DNA from: CBDDBH01 sp965225625
GTDB taxonomy: Bacteria; Pseudomonadota; Gammaproteobacteria; JADZEE01
Assembly: GCA_965225625.1 (NCBI GenBank)
Contig: CBDDBH010000023.1
Span: 1-64,000 of the forward strand
Length of the DNA: 64,000 nucleotides
Direction of reading: 5' to 3'
This document shows positions 45,278-54,470 of this stretch, piece after piece (within the stretch, counting starts at the first letter, position 1; every line of letters starts with the position of its first letter). The position numbers and the translations under genes were made by a program. A model generated the notes under the pieces. The model was given only the letters and a program-made list of their open reading frames with translations, did not search any database and was not told where the DNA came from.

Positions 45278-47497
45278 ATGAGAATTCATCGTTTTTTCGC
45301 GATAGTCGTATTTTCACTTGCGCCGTTTTTGTCCGCGTTCGGTCAAGCACTTGAAGAAGTTGTCGTGACGGCGCAGAAACGCGAGCAATCGGTGCAGGAT
45401 ATTTCGTTGTCCATCTCGGCTTTCGGCGAGGTCGAACTCCGGGAATACGGATTCAAGAACCTGTTCGACATCGCCCAGCATGCACCCAACGTGCAGATCA
45501 CGAGCTTTTACGACCATAGCAAGCCCGAGATAGCGATACGCGGCATGAGCCCGCAGCAGGTGTTTTCGGCGTTCGAGCAGGTTCCTGTCGGGATTTACTA
45601 CGACGAAGTGTTCTCCGGTTCCCGCTCGGCGCACCTGGCGCAGATGTTCGATCTGGAGCGCGTGGAGATCCTGCGCGGTCCGCAGGGCACGTTGTACGGG
45701 CGCAATACGACCGGGGGGGCGATCAATTTCATCGCCAAGAAACCGGGCGATAAATTCAAGGCCGAAGGCGCAGTGACCTACGGTCGATTCGACCAGATCG
45801 ACTTCGAGGGAGGTGTGGATGTCCCCTTGAGCGACACGCTGGCGCTGCGCGTTGCCGGAGTCAAGCGGGATCGGGACGGTTATACCAAGAACATATCCGG
45901 GATACCCGGGACGCCCGACCGGCTGCAGGACATCGATAACTGGGGTGTCCGCGGGATCCTGCAGTGGACACCGAGCGATACCATGGAGTGGACCCTGAAT
46001 GTCCACGCCTTCGCCAGCGACACGAATACGCCGGCCGTGCATGGAGAAAAGGGTCAGGGTCGGGGGGAACCCAACGTGATCACCGGGTTCGCGCAGCCGG
46101 CGGATTTTCACACCCTGTCGATTAACACCGCGCCGCGGGAAGATACCGATGCCTGGGGTGTGGCGCTCACCGGGACGTTTGAGTTTGGAGACATTAGCGT
46201 GACCTCGATCACGGCCTATGAAGACGTCGAGTCCTTCGAGATCGAGGACAGTGATGCATCGCCGATCCTGGTGCAGATCTTCAGCGTGCCCGATGATCTG
46301 TGGCAGTTCAGCCAGGAGGTTAGGCTGGCGTCGACCACGTGGGGAATCGATTGGGTCGCCGGTGCTTACTACTACACCGACGATCTGGAGGGGCGTAATG
46401 CGTTCGATGGCTTTCGCGACCCGTTCTTCGGCGTCGCGGCGGGCTTCGAAGCAGACAACTTTCTCCGTCAGGACACGGAGAACTGGGCGCTGTTCGCTGA
46501 TGTCAGCTGGCCGGTGTTCGAGAACATCACACTGAACGGCGGGATACGCTACACCTCCGAGGACAAAGACATCGATGCCGATGCCACGGTCACCATTTTC
46601 TTCCCCGACGGGATGGGCGGTGAGGTCCCCTTCGTCATACCGACGATCGTCGATGGCCACGAAGAGGCGGACGCATCCGATGTCACGGGGCGTGCGGCGA
46701 TCGAGTGGACCCCAACCGAGGACATCATGATTTACGGCAGCTACAGCCGTGGATTCAAGAGCGGCGGTTTCAACTCCCAGTCCTTCGGGGACATATCGGA
46801 GCTCACACCCTATGATCCGGAGACCGTCGATGCGTTTGAAGGCGGTATCAAGAGCACCTGGTTTGACAATCGGCTGATTTTCAACGCCGCCGTATTCCAT
46901 CAGGAGGTCACGGACCTGCAGGCGCTCATCGTCGTCGACGATCCGATGCTCGGCCCGTTGTTTTTCGTCCGCAACGCGGCGGCGGCCACCACCAAAGGCG
47001 CGGAGATAGACATCCGGGCGACGCCCGTGGATGGGCTGTACACGTCGCTCGGAATAGGGCTGCTCGATACGGAGTTCGACGAGTTCGTGTTCAACGACGG
47101 CACTGGCAGGGACGCAACCGGCAACAAGCTGCCGGCGGCGCCGACGCTGACCTTGAACGGGCTCATCCAGTACGAGATCCCGCTGAGTGGCTCAACGCTA
47201 CTGGGTAGCTCAACGCTGACGCCGCGCCTCGAGTTCTCCTATACCGGCGATCAGTATTTCGATGCGCTGAACCGGCACTTGATTGATGAAGAGACGGAAT
47301 ACGTGGTTGTCAACGCATCACTGACGTGGCGCGGTGCGGGCGACAGCATCGAGGTGCAGGGCTGGGTGCGCAACCTGGGCGACACGGAATATGTGTTCAA
47401 GACCATTGGCAACCAGGCGGTGTCCGCCGGTACAACCACGTCCTACCACGCGCCGCCGCGTACTTACGGCGTGACTGTCCGATATTTCTACGAGTGA
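45278..47497 (+). CDS. TonB-dependent outer-membrane receptor
   Basis: 739 residues. A signal peptide (FAIVVFSLAPFLSAFGQA) is followed by a TonB-box-type segment EEVVVTAQKREQSVQDIS. The plug domain has IRGMSPQQ and VEILRGPQGTLYGRNTTGGAINFI, and the barrel ends in GVTVRYFYE with a terminal aromatic residue nearby. This is the large type common in sphingomonads and marine proteobacteria that takes up siderophores, sugars or aromatics. Position between amine oxidase and dehalogenase suggests uptake of the pathway substrate; cobalamin for the dehalogenase is a less likely alternative given its size. Confidence 0.93.
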   Translation: MRIHRFFAIVVFSLAPFLSAFGQALEEVVVTAQKREQSVQDISLSISAFGEVELREYGFKNLFDIAQHAPNVQITSFYDHSKPEIAIRGMSPQQVFSAFEQVPVGIYYDEVFSGSRSAHLAQMFDLERVEILRGPQGTLYGRNTTGGAINFIAKKPGDKFKAEGAVTYGRFDQIDFEGGVDVPLSDTLALRVAGVKRDRDGYTKNISGIPGTPDRLQDIDNWGVRGILQWTPSDTMEWTLNVHAFASDTNTPAVHGEKGQGRGEPNVITGFAQPADFHTLSINTAPREDTDAWGVALTGTFEFGDISVTSITAYEDVESFEIEDSDASPILVQIFSVPDDLWQFSQEVRLASTTWGIDWVAGAYYYTDDLEGRNAFDGFRDPFFGVAAGFEADNFLRQDTENWALFADVSWPVFENITLNGGIRYTSEDKDIDADATVTIFFPDGMGGEVPFVIPTIVDGHEEADASDVTGRAAIEWTPTEDIMIYGSYSRGFKSGGFNSQSFGDISELTPYDPETVDAFEGGIKSTWFDNRLIFNAAVFHQEVTDLQALIVVDDPMLGPLFFVRNAAAATTKGAEIDIRATPVDGLYTSLGIGLLDTEFDEFVFNDGTGRDATGNKLPAAPTLTLNGLIQYEIPLSGSTLLGSSTLTPRLEFSYTGDQYFDALNRHLIDEETEYVVVNASLTWRGAGDSIEVQGWVRNLGDTEYVFKTIGNQAVSAGTTTSYHAPPRTYGVTVRYFYE

Positions 47498-47683
47498 GTG
47501 CGGTTCGTCTACACGTTACGTAACTAAGGGCAGTTTTACGGTTTGGCGATGAAATGGGTGTTTCCAATACGCACCGCAATTCGGAGACATCCAGATTCGC
47601 TGACTTCGTAACGCAAGAATTGCGCTTGGGGCTGGTTAGGCAATGCAGCATTAATAGAAATCCATTGTTGGTTGGGGATAGGC

Positions 47684-49948
47684 ATGATTAGATTGTTTTC
47701 CAATAGGTCACGGCCACCGCACTTAGGGCCTTACCCACTAGAATTATTGCCGCGAACTGACTCGATAACGGGCTACACGTCTGAAAACGTACAACAGCCG
47801 TTGGATTTTAGCAGTAGTGAAAATCCGTGCTCCGTATCGAACGCGATGCCCCGATTCTTTCAACTCTACAATTCATTGCGCGATGGAAATGTGTCCCAGA
47901 CGCTGGCCCCGATCCCCGACGGTGTGGATGAAAGAACCAACAATCTGAAAAGTGCCTGCTATTTTCTGGATGCGAGCGTTGTCGGCGTCTGCGCGATACC
48001 GACCGGAGCCATATTAGAAACGCCGCTTTGCTCATCATTTCCAGACGTCGCCGAGAGTGCTGAAATCGATGCGGAAAATCTTTTGCTGCAGCAACAGAGA
48101 GAATTTGCGCAGGAATTGAAAAGTGCCGAGCCAACGGGCAAACAGGATATTGACCTGTCCGCGCATAAATTCGCTGTCGCAATATTGATTGAATATACGC
48201 GCGACCCCGGCGCAACTGAGCCGGGCTTCGACTGGATTGACGGGTCTCAGGGGGCGCGTGCCGCGTTGCGTGCTGCGGAGGTTGCCGTTGTTATGGCAAC
48301 GTATATCCGTCGCCTGGGTTGGGCCGCACGCGCGCACATCGCCACCGGCACGGAGTTGAATCACGACTACATAGCATTGGCGGCAGGCGTGGGTGAAATG
48401 ACGTCTGCAAATGGGACACAGGCGATTTCCAATCCGTTTCTGGGAACGCGTTTTGGTATCGCGGTTGTGTCGACCACGATGGAACTTGCGGCAGACCTGC
48501 CGCTGGCCGAGCGTGGCATCCTGGCAAACTGCAAGGCATTCGGACCATCCTGGTGGCTGGGTGTAGGCGGAACCCGGCCGGCCTGGAAGCGCATTACTGG
48601 CCAGCGCCGTCCCCTACACAAGGGGACATACCCGATGGAAAAAATCAAACGGGTAAATCAACCAACCACGTATATCAATCCCGCACAAATAAAGCGTGTT
48701 GCAAAGCGGCATGAATTTTTTAATCGAGCGAATTTCGGCGACCTGGGCGACGCACCGAAACGGGAATCAGTCGGCTGGCGATATTCAAATAAGGAGCCGT
48801 TCGGCGCGGCGTTGGGCCTTCCCCTGCTTGAAGGTGTGCCTTTGCAATATGGTGTTCCAGCAGACACCAAGGCACACGGAAGTGATGATCCTAAGAAGAG
48901 TGCACAGAACATCAAGGCGCTTTGCCACTATCTTGGCGCTGACATGGTGGGGATTACGCCGGCCTATGAATATCTGTGGTATTCGCACGATCACGATGGC
49001 ACGCCTATACAGCCCTATCACAAGAATGCGGTCGTCATTGTCATTGATCAAAGCCAGGAGACGATGGCTGGATCCAGTGGCGACGACTGGATCAGCGGCG
49101 CACAAAGTATGCGCGCTTACATGCGCGGAGCCTTAGTCACCGGCGTCGTGGCCGAATACGCGCGGCGGCTGGGCTGGTCAGCACGATCACACACGATGGT
49201 AGAAGAAGATGTTTTGCAGATCCCTATGTTGCTTAACGCCGGTTTGGGGGAAATGAGCCGAATAGGTGAACTTGTCCTCAACCCTTTTGTGGGCCCGCGA
49301 CTCAAGTGTGCCGTCATAACGACGGATCTTCCGCTCGAGGCGGATAAGCCCATCGACTTTGGGCTCCAGGATTTCTGCCGGCAATGCAACAAATGCGCGC
49401 GCGAGTGTCCCTGTCAGGCAATCCCGCACGGGGACAAGATCTTATTTAACGGCTATGAAATCTGGAAACCGGATGTGCAAAAGTGCGCCTCTTATCGTAT
49501 TACCAATGCTGCCGGCGCTCTTTGTGGGCGCTGCATGGTGACGTGTCCGTATCAGTCTGAAGGCGTCCTGACCAATAGAATCGTGTTATGGGCTGCTGTT
49601 AATCTTCCGTTTGCCCGAAAGTGGATTGCCAAATTGGATGATATGTGTGGCAGTGGAATTATTAATCCCATTAAAAAATGGTGGTTCGATTTAGAGGACG
49701 TTGATGGCGTTCTGGGGCCAGCGCGCAAAACCAATGTGAGAAAGCTGAATTTCTCTCGCAAAATGGAAGCGGCCAAGCAGAAGATCGCCGTATTCCCACC
49801 TGAGTTGGCTCCCCCACCGGATGCAAAGGAAACTGTTCTCGTTGATCGCAAATTGGGACGTGACGCGCAATTGAAGTGTGAGCGGGATTTGCAGAATCTT
49901 CACTCAACCGGCGAGACACAAATCAGCCTGGAAACGCTCAAGCAATGA
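47684..49948 (+). CDS. rdhA: Cobalamin-dependent reductive dehalogenase (aerobic/catabolic RdhA-type)
   Basis: About 754 residues with no Tat signal, unlike respiratory RdhA. The protein has two related halves: residues about 50-310 look like a degenerate copy of the catalytic domain at about 370-560 (YIRRLGWAARAH against YARRLGWSARSH; both have GVGEM or GLGEM). Two ferredoxin-type iron-sulfur motifs follow: CRQCNKCARECP (about 565) and C-x12-CGRCMVTCP (about 600). This matches NpRdhA-like enzymes that remove halogens from aromatics inside aerobic cells. The NAD(P)H reductase domain fused in some relatives is absent. ATG 47684 was chosen; a TTG at 47672 is possible. Confidence 0.85.
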   Translation: MIRLFSNRSRPPHLGPYPLELLPRTDSITGYTSENVQQPLDFSSSENPCSVSNAMPRFFQLYNSLRDGNVSQTLAPIPDGVDERTNNLKSACYFLDASVVGVCAIPTGAILETPLCSSFPDVAESAEIDAENLLLQQQREFAQELKSAEPTGKQDIDLSAHKFAVAILIEYTRDPGATEPGFDWIDGSQGARAALRAAEVAVVMATYIRRLGWAARAHIATGTELNHDYIALAAGVGEMTSANGTQAISNPFLGTRFGIAVVSTTMELAADLPLAERGILANCKAFGPSWWLGVGGTRPAWKRITGQRRPLHKGTYPMEKIKRVNQPTTYINPAQIKRVAKRHEFFNRANFGDLGDAPKRESVGWRYSNKEPFGAALGLPLLEGVPLQYGVPADTKAHGSDDPKKSAQNIKALCHYLGADMVGITPAYEYLWYSHDHDGTPIQPYHKNAVVIVIDQSQETMAGSSGDDWISGAQSMRAYMRGALVTGVVAEYARRLGWSARSHTMVEEDVLQIPMLLNAGLGEMSRIGELVLNPFVGPRLKCAVITTDLPLEADKPIDFGLQDFCRQCNKCARECPCQAIPHGDKILFNGYEIWKPDVQKCASYRITNAAGALCGRCMVTCPYQSEGVLTNRIVLWAAVNLPFARKWIAKLDDMCGSGIINPIKKWWFDLEDVDGVLGPARKTNVRKLNFSRKMEAAKQKIAVFPPELAPPPDAKETVLVDRKLGRDAQLKCERDLQNLHSTGETQISLETLKQ

Positions 49949-51114
49949 TTAGTCATCAGGAATCGGGATCGGCACAAAAATGGTTATTACCTGCGTGCAT
50001 TGCTGCCTACAGCCTTGCGACGCTGAGTTGGTGGGCACAGCCCGAGCTGTTTCATGCGCTGTTGCGGGGTTTGGCGTTCAACGAGTCAACCACCGGTTAC
50101 GTCGTTGCGATTGAAATCTTCGCGGTCGCCGTCACCTCTTTCATTCTCGCGCCGCGGATAGCTGTACTGCCGTTACGCACTGTGTGTGTTGCCGGTGGGC
50201 TGGTTGCAATTGCGGCTCACGGGATTTCAATTTATCTGGAAGATTTTGCCGTCTTGCTACTGGTCCGAGGGCTGGCCGGAGTCGGTGAAGGTTGTGCTCT
50301 GGCCATTGCTAATGCCTTGATTGCAACGACCGCGCACCCTGATAGAGCGTACGGCAAGATGAACATGCTCAGTGTGGCGATCGGCGCGTCATTCCTTGCG
50401 CTTATTCCCATATTGGAAACCCGTTATGCGCACGTAGGTGTCTTTGCTGGGTTACTGATCGTTAATCTGATTCTTTTGCCGTTTCTAATGCTTCTGCCCA
50501 GGCGCGAAGCGCCCGAGATATCCTCGGTCCAGCTAGACGGTGACCGCAAGCTCGCAGCTGCGTTGTTATTGCCAGCTGTATTGCTCTGGTCCATCGGCGC
50601 CGCGACGCTCTGGGCGTTAGTGATCGTCCTGGGTATGCGCACGGACCTGGAGCCTGAGACAATCGGGATCACGGTCGGTGCATTGAGTTTTGCATCGGCG
50701 TTTGGCTCCGGACTCGTCGTGTGGTTGGATACCCGCTTCGGGCGCTTGCGGCCGCTCTTCGTTGGCATGGCGATCCATGCGGTCGCGATATTTTTATTGG
50801 TCCATAGTACGTCTGCAGTCATCTTCATTGTGGCGGGTGCGTTTAAGATTGCCGGCTCTTATTTTGTCTTTACTTATATGCTTGGTCTTGGTGCGGCGAT
50901 CGACCGAAGCGGGGGTTGCTCGGCCGCGGTTGCAGGGATGTTCATACTGGCGGGCGGAATCGGCCCGGCTATTGGTGGAGAGCTTGTGCAGCTTACTGGT
51001 AGCTATAGCGTCTTGGGCTGGACAATGATTTTTGCCGCCATTGTGGCGTTCGCAATGATGAGCTATGTCGACAGGTTAATCTCGAACCCGTCGACAACCG
51101 CTGTGACCACTTGA
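49945..51114 (+). CDS. MFS transporter, translationally coupled to the reductive dehalogenase
   Basis: 389 residues and about 12 hydrophobic segments; motifs WWAQPELFHALLRGLA, LVRGLAGVGEGCALAIANAL and GGCSAAVAGMFILAGGIGP. Close paralogues are at 34340 and 54471. Its ATG overlaps the dehalogenase stop (ATGA at 49945-49948), which strongly suggests joint translation. The likely cargo is therefore a halogenated compound or its dehalogenated product. The first 20 residues (QESGSAQKWLLP) match 54471, so the start is secure. Confidence 0.9.
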   Translation: MISHQESGSAQKWLLPACIAAYSLATLSWWAQPELFHALLRGLAFNESTTGYVVAIEIFAVAVTSFILAPRIAVLPLRTVCVAGGLVAIAAHGISIYLEDFAVLLLVRGLAGVGEGCALAIANALIATTAHPDRAYGKMNMLSVAIGASFLALIPILETRYAHVGVFAGLLIVNLILLPFLMLLPRREAPEISSVQLDGDRKLAAALLLPAVLLWSIGAATLWALVIVLGMRTDLEPETIGITVGALSFASAFGSGLVVWLDTRFGRLRPLFVGMAIHAVAIFLLVHSTSAVIFIVAGAFKIAGSYFVFTYMLGLGAAIDRSGGCSAAVAGMFILAGGIGPAIGGELVQLTGSYSVLGWTMIFAAIVAFAMMSYVDRLISNPSTTAVTT

Positions 51115-51198
51115 TGATTGGTTCCCGATTAAATACTAAAGGGTGTAACGGCGCGGCCGAAACCTGACCTGACGGAATTTCGATAAGGCAACAGCATC

Positions 51199-52302
51199 AT
51201 GACTAGAATGGATAAACCGTTGTTATTGGTTGGCAGTCTACTAGGCGACACTGCAAATGAGGTCATGCGCAAGTGGGGCGGCTCCCTGGGCGACCGCATC
51301 GGTGGTCTCCCCGATGGCGAGGTCGGTTATCGCCGGCAGTGGACGGAGTTTATCGGCCCCCGTGTTCTCGACGGTCATCCTGCACTCGAGACGCTGGAGC
51401 GGCCGCCACCCTATGATGCTGACAATCCCGACGACTGGCGGGGGCCGGACGGTGACTGGATGAGTCTGGACTACGATAAAGGTCTGTGGACGTTCCGGAT
51501 CAAAGACGACGCTCACGACATTCGCTTCGACACGCTCGGCTATGCGTCAGAGGCCATTGCATCCTATGCAGAATTTACCCGTCTGCGTGACGCGGGTGAA
51601 GTAGCCGCCGACGTGCGTTTTCAGGTGTGCCTTCCCCTGCACGAAAGCGCTTTACTGTGGTTCCTGACTAACGCTGACGATCTCGAAACGCTGTGGGCGC
51701 CGTATACGGACGTCATGCAGCGGGAACTCGATGCAATCTTCGCCGGAATTCCGACGCGCGATCTAGTCATTCAGTGGGACGTGTGCTCGGAAATGCTGGG
51801 CTACGACCCCAACGGGCGCAAACACTTTACCTTTGAGGCGAAAGGCGACCCGTTGGATCGCTATGCCGCGTCGATCGGGGCGCTGTCGCCGCATATACCC
51901 GACGAGGTCTTACTCGGGGTGCATCTGTGTTATGGCAACTTCGTCAATCAACATCTTGTAGAGCCGGTGGATTTGGGCTGCGCTGTGGACATGGCAAATA
52001 TATCCGTGAGAAGCGCCGGTCGGCGCGTCGACTTCGTACATATGCCGGTGCCCGTTGACCGTGACGACGACGCCTACTTCGCCCCACTTGCCAATCTCGA
52101 CATTGGCGAGACCAAACTCTATCTAGGGTTGCTGCATACGGCAGACGGCATGGAAGGCAATGAACGCCGAATAAAGGCCGCTCGCCGCTTTGCCCAAGGG
52201 TTTGGCGTCGCCACCGAGTGTGGTATCGCCCGCAAGCCGCCTGAGGAAATACCGGCGCTGATCGACGTGCACCGTGACGTCACAGAAATCCTCCGTTTGT
52301 GA
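51199..52302 (+). CDS. MetE-core-like protein (third, divergent paralogue)
   Basis: 367 residues. It keeps the barrel and zinc-site style of MetE/uroporphyrinogen-decarboxylase-fold proteins: LLGVHLCYGN (H), LGLLHTADGMEGNE (acidic) and VATECGIAR (C). The N terminus LLVGSLLGDTANEVM replaces the usual HVGSLLRP, so its substrate probably differs. It lies 84 bases after the MFS gene and 148 before a Rieske gene. It probably works on the same pathway. Methyl transfer is suggested by the family and not proven. Confidence 0.75.
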   Translation: MTRMDKPLLLVGSLLGDTANEVMRKWGGSLGDRIGGLPDGEVGYRRQWTEFIGPRVLDGHPALETLERPPPYDADNPDDWRGPDGDWMSLDYDKGLWTFRIKDDAHDIRFDTLGYASEAIASYAEFTRLRDAGEVAADVRFQVCLPLHESALLWFLTNADDLETLWAPYTDVMQRELDAIFAGIPTRDLVIQWDVCSEMLGYDPNGRKHFTFEAKGDPLDRYAASIGALSPHIPDEVLLGVHLCYGNFVNQHLVEPVDLGCAVDMANISVRSAGRRVDFVHMPVPVDRDDDAYFAPLANLDIGETKLYLGLLHTADGMEGNERRIKAARRFAQGFGVATECGIARKPPEEIPALIDVHRDVTEILRL

Positions 52303-52449
52303 GGTGTTGAGATACGCTGTGACAACACACCGCAGAGCGGCGGCGGTACGCTCTTTGCACGAGGACAAAGGATTTGTGCAAGTTTGGTAGGTCGCGTTCG
52401 GCGACAAACGAATTATCTTAAAGATTGATGTGTGGTGGAGGTTTAGCGA

Positions 52450-53643
52450 ATGACAGACATAAGCCGACTCGGTGTCCAAACTTTTTCCCGGCTTGATTTA
52501 AAAGACGCTTTAAAGCCGGTAGAGCAGGCGACGACGTTGCCATCCCGGTTTTACACGGATCCCGCCATATATGCGCTGGAACGCGAGCACATCTTAAAGA
52601 AATCCTGGTTATGTGCGGGTCACTCAGACCAGATCCCGTCAGCGGGCGATTATTTTACCGTCGAGATACTGGAGGAATCGCTCCTGCTTGTTCGCGACAG
52701 CGACAATCAAATCCGGGCGTTCTCCAATAGTTGCCGTCACCGGGGATTTCCGGTCGCCGACGGCAGCGGCAACAAGCATGTCTTTACCTGTGGGTTCCAC
52801 GGGTGGAGTTACAACCTCGACGGATCCCTGCGTGGTGCGCCGCAAATGGATCAAGCGCAAGGTTTTGATCGAAAGCGATGTCATTTGCATGGATTCCTCG
52901 TCGAGGTCTGGCAGGGATTCATCTTCATGAGTTTCGATCCTGAGACCGAACCGCTGGGACCACAGCTTCGGGGCGTGGATGAAATACTTGCGCCGCACAA
53001 GGTCTCCGAACGCCGGTATTTCGATTCCGGATTGTCGTTCGAGCTTGACTATGACTGGAAGACCTCACTGGACATTTTTACCGAGTCCTACCATTCGCAA
53101 GGCGTACACCGGACTTCATTGGAACCGTACATACCCAGCGGCCTCACCACAGTTGACGATACCGACGGGTTGCCATACACGATCTTCAGAAATCCCCCTG
53201 CTCCCGGCACGACGATCGGGGATGACGACTACTTGATGTCACCCAACTTCAAGGAGTTCGAGGGAATGGGACCCAAGGAGCACGAGGCAACCATCATCTC
53301 GACCATATTTCCTACTTTTAATTGGTTTGCCACACCCGATCACTTCTTCTGGCTGAAGTTGTACCCGAACGGTCCCCACCGCAACACCCTGGGCTTTGGC
53401 ATGTGCGTTTCCGAGGAGGCGGCCGCCGATCCGAGATTCGAGGAGAAGTTCGATAAATATGTGCAAGGCACCGTAGCTTTCCTTGATGAAGATATAGCGG
53501 CATGCGCAAAAGCGTTTAAAGGAAGGCACTCCGCCTATTATTCTCACGGCCGGCAATCGCACCTCGAAAAGAGCACCTGGTACTTTCATCACTGGTACCT
53601 GGATCTGATGATGAAACGGGTGCCTGAGCTATTTTCCGCTTGA
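52450..53643 (+). CDS. Rieske non-haem iron oxygenase, alpha subunit (recent paralogue of 41973)
   Basis: 397 residues. Rieske motif CRHRGFP with CGFHGWSY; iron motif DIFTESYHSQGVH. It has the same C-terminal half as 41973, with substitutions spread evenly. GGAGG precedes the ATG. It is followed by a SnoaL-like gene 314 bases later, as at 43278, so a Rieske-SnoaL unit was duplicated. The type-2 promoter is not seen upstream here, so it may rely on transcription from the upstream genes or on another promoter. Confidence 0.93.
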   Translation: MTDISRLGVQTFSRLDLKDALKPVEQATTLPSRFYTDPAIYALEREHILKKSWLCAGHSDQIPSAGDYFTVEILEESLLLVRDSDNQIRAFSNSCRHRGFPVADGSGNKHVFTCGFHGWSYNLDGSLRGAPQMDQAQGFDRKRCHLHGFLVEVWQGFIFMSFDPETEPLGPQLRGVDEILAPHKVSERRYFDSGLSFELDYDWKTSLDIFTESYHSQGVHRTSLEPYIPSGLTTVDDTDGLPYTIFRNPPAPGTTIGDDDYLMSPNFKEFEGMGPKEHEATIISTIFPTFNWFATPDHFFWLKLYPNGPHRNTLGFGMCVSEEAAADPRFEEKFDKYVQGTVAFLDEDIAACAKAFKGRHSAYYSHGRQSHLEKSTWYFHHWYLDLMMKRVPELFSA

Positions 53644-53957
53644 GCACCGAGGCTTTGAGACCCGGATTGCGCGGGCTCGACAGGCGATTATCGTCGATGG
53701 AAATGCCGCCTGGAGGGTGCCGTAGAGGCCGCTAAGAGTGTGAGCACGAAAACCAAGAACGTGCAAGAAACATGAAATATAGACTCATCGGAGATACCAA
53801 TGTTTGCGACCTGTTCAATTCGTTAGACGTAGGCCTGGTGAAAGGGGCGTCGGCCGCGGCTTCGCGCTCCACCGCTATCGATGTTGAAGCACCGGGACAC
53901 ACGCAGCGATGAACGCCTTCATCTGCTGCTCACAACCGCCAAGCTGGGAGTAAGAAA
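53644..53957. other. Spacer between Rieske and SnoaL-like genes with a doubtful 46-codon frame
   Basis: The 314-bp gap has one short frame, ATG 53772 to TGA 53912, 46 residues (starts KYRLIGDTNVCDLF). It lacks a good ribosome site, shows no family resemblance and is probably not a gene. The gap at the first Rieske-SnoaL pair is only 99 bp, so this one has gained material. Confidence 0.3.
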
Positions 53958-54338
53958 ATGGCTGAATCAATTGACGATGTCAAAAAGGCATTGCGCGAGC
54001 GCTATGACTTGTTCGAGCAATGCAACAGGAACCACGACGTCGAGGGTCTGTTGACGGGATTCTACACGCAGAATGCCTTCCTCGGCGGTACCGGCATGCC
54101 TCTGTGCGTGGGCCACGATGCAATTAGGAAATCGCTGAGCGGTTTGATGGACGCCCTGGCGGATATCCGGGTCGAGGAAGTTGAAACCAGGCTCGGTCCA
54201 TCGGGTGACATTGCCTACGATCTGGCGCTTGTCCACGTGACGTTGAACGATGGTACTGAACTCACAAATCGCAGCTGTTGCATCTGGCGACTGACCGACG
54301 ATGGCTGGTATGTGGACGGCGATTGGTTCACGTCTTAG
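53958..54338 (+). CDS. SnoaL/NTF2-fold small protein (second paralogue)
   Basis: 126 residues. It is close to 43278-43655: LGPSGDIAYDL, LNDGTEL, RSCCIWRLTDDGW and DGDWFTS are shared. GGGAG lies 7 bases before the ATG. It again follows a subgroup-2 Rieske alpha gene. See the first copy for a possible small-subunit role. A shortened variant of the same fold is seen at 31257 and, with a signal peptide, at 39497. Confidence 0.75.
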   Translation: MAESIDDVKKALRERYDLFEQCNRNHDVEGLLTGFYTQNAFLGGTGMPLCVGHDAIRKSLSGLMDALADIRVEEVETRLGPSGDIAYDLALVHVTLNDGTELTNRSCCIWRLTDDGWYVDGDWFTS

Positions 54339-54470
54339 CACCGTGCTGAGACACGCTTACAGGTCGCATAGCTAATTCAACCAGCTCGACTGTTTCGTTG
54401 CGCATTGCATGTGTCGTTCGATGGGTATTGACCCCAAAACCGTTGCGCCAGCGGATATGAAGAACTTGTG

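Noticed and set aside
45314..46900. 528-codon open frame on the minus strand
   Set aside because: It lies antisense to the TonB-dependent receptor, whose GC-rich codon use keeps that frame open. It shows no family motif and the sense protein is clearly real.
45278..47497. TonB receptor as a BtuB-type cobalamin receptor for the dehalogenase
   Set aside because: At 739 residues and with the EEVVVTAQKREQSVQDIS start it fits the large general TonB receptor group better than BtuB (about 600 residues). It remains only a weak alternative.
53772..53912. 46-codon gene between Rieske and SnoaL-like genes
   Set aside because: No ribosome site, no recognisable motif and no counterpart at the paralogous locus.
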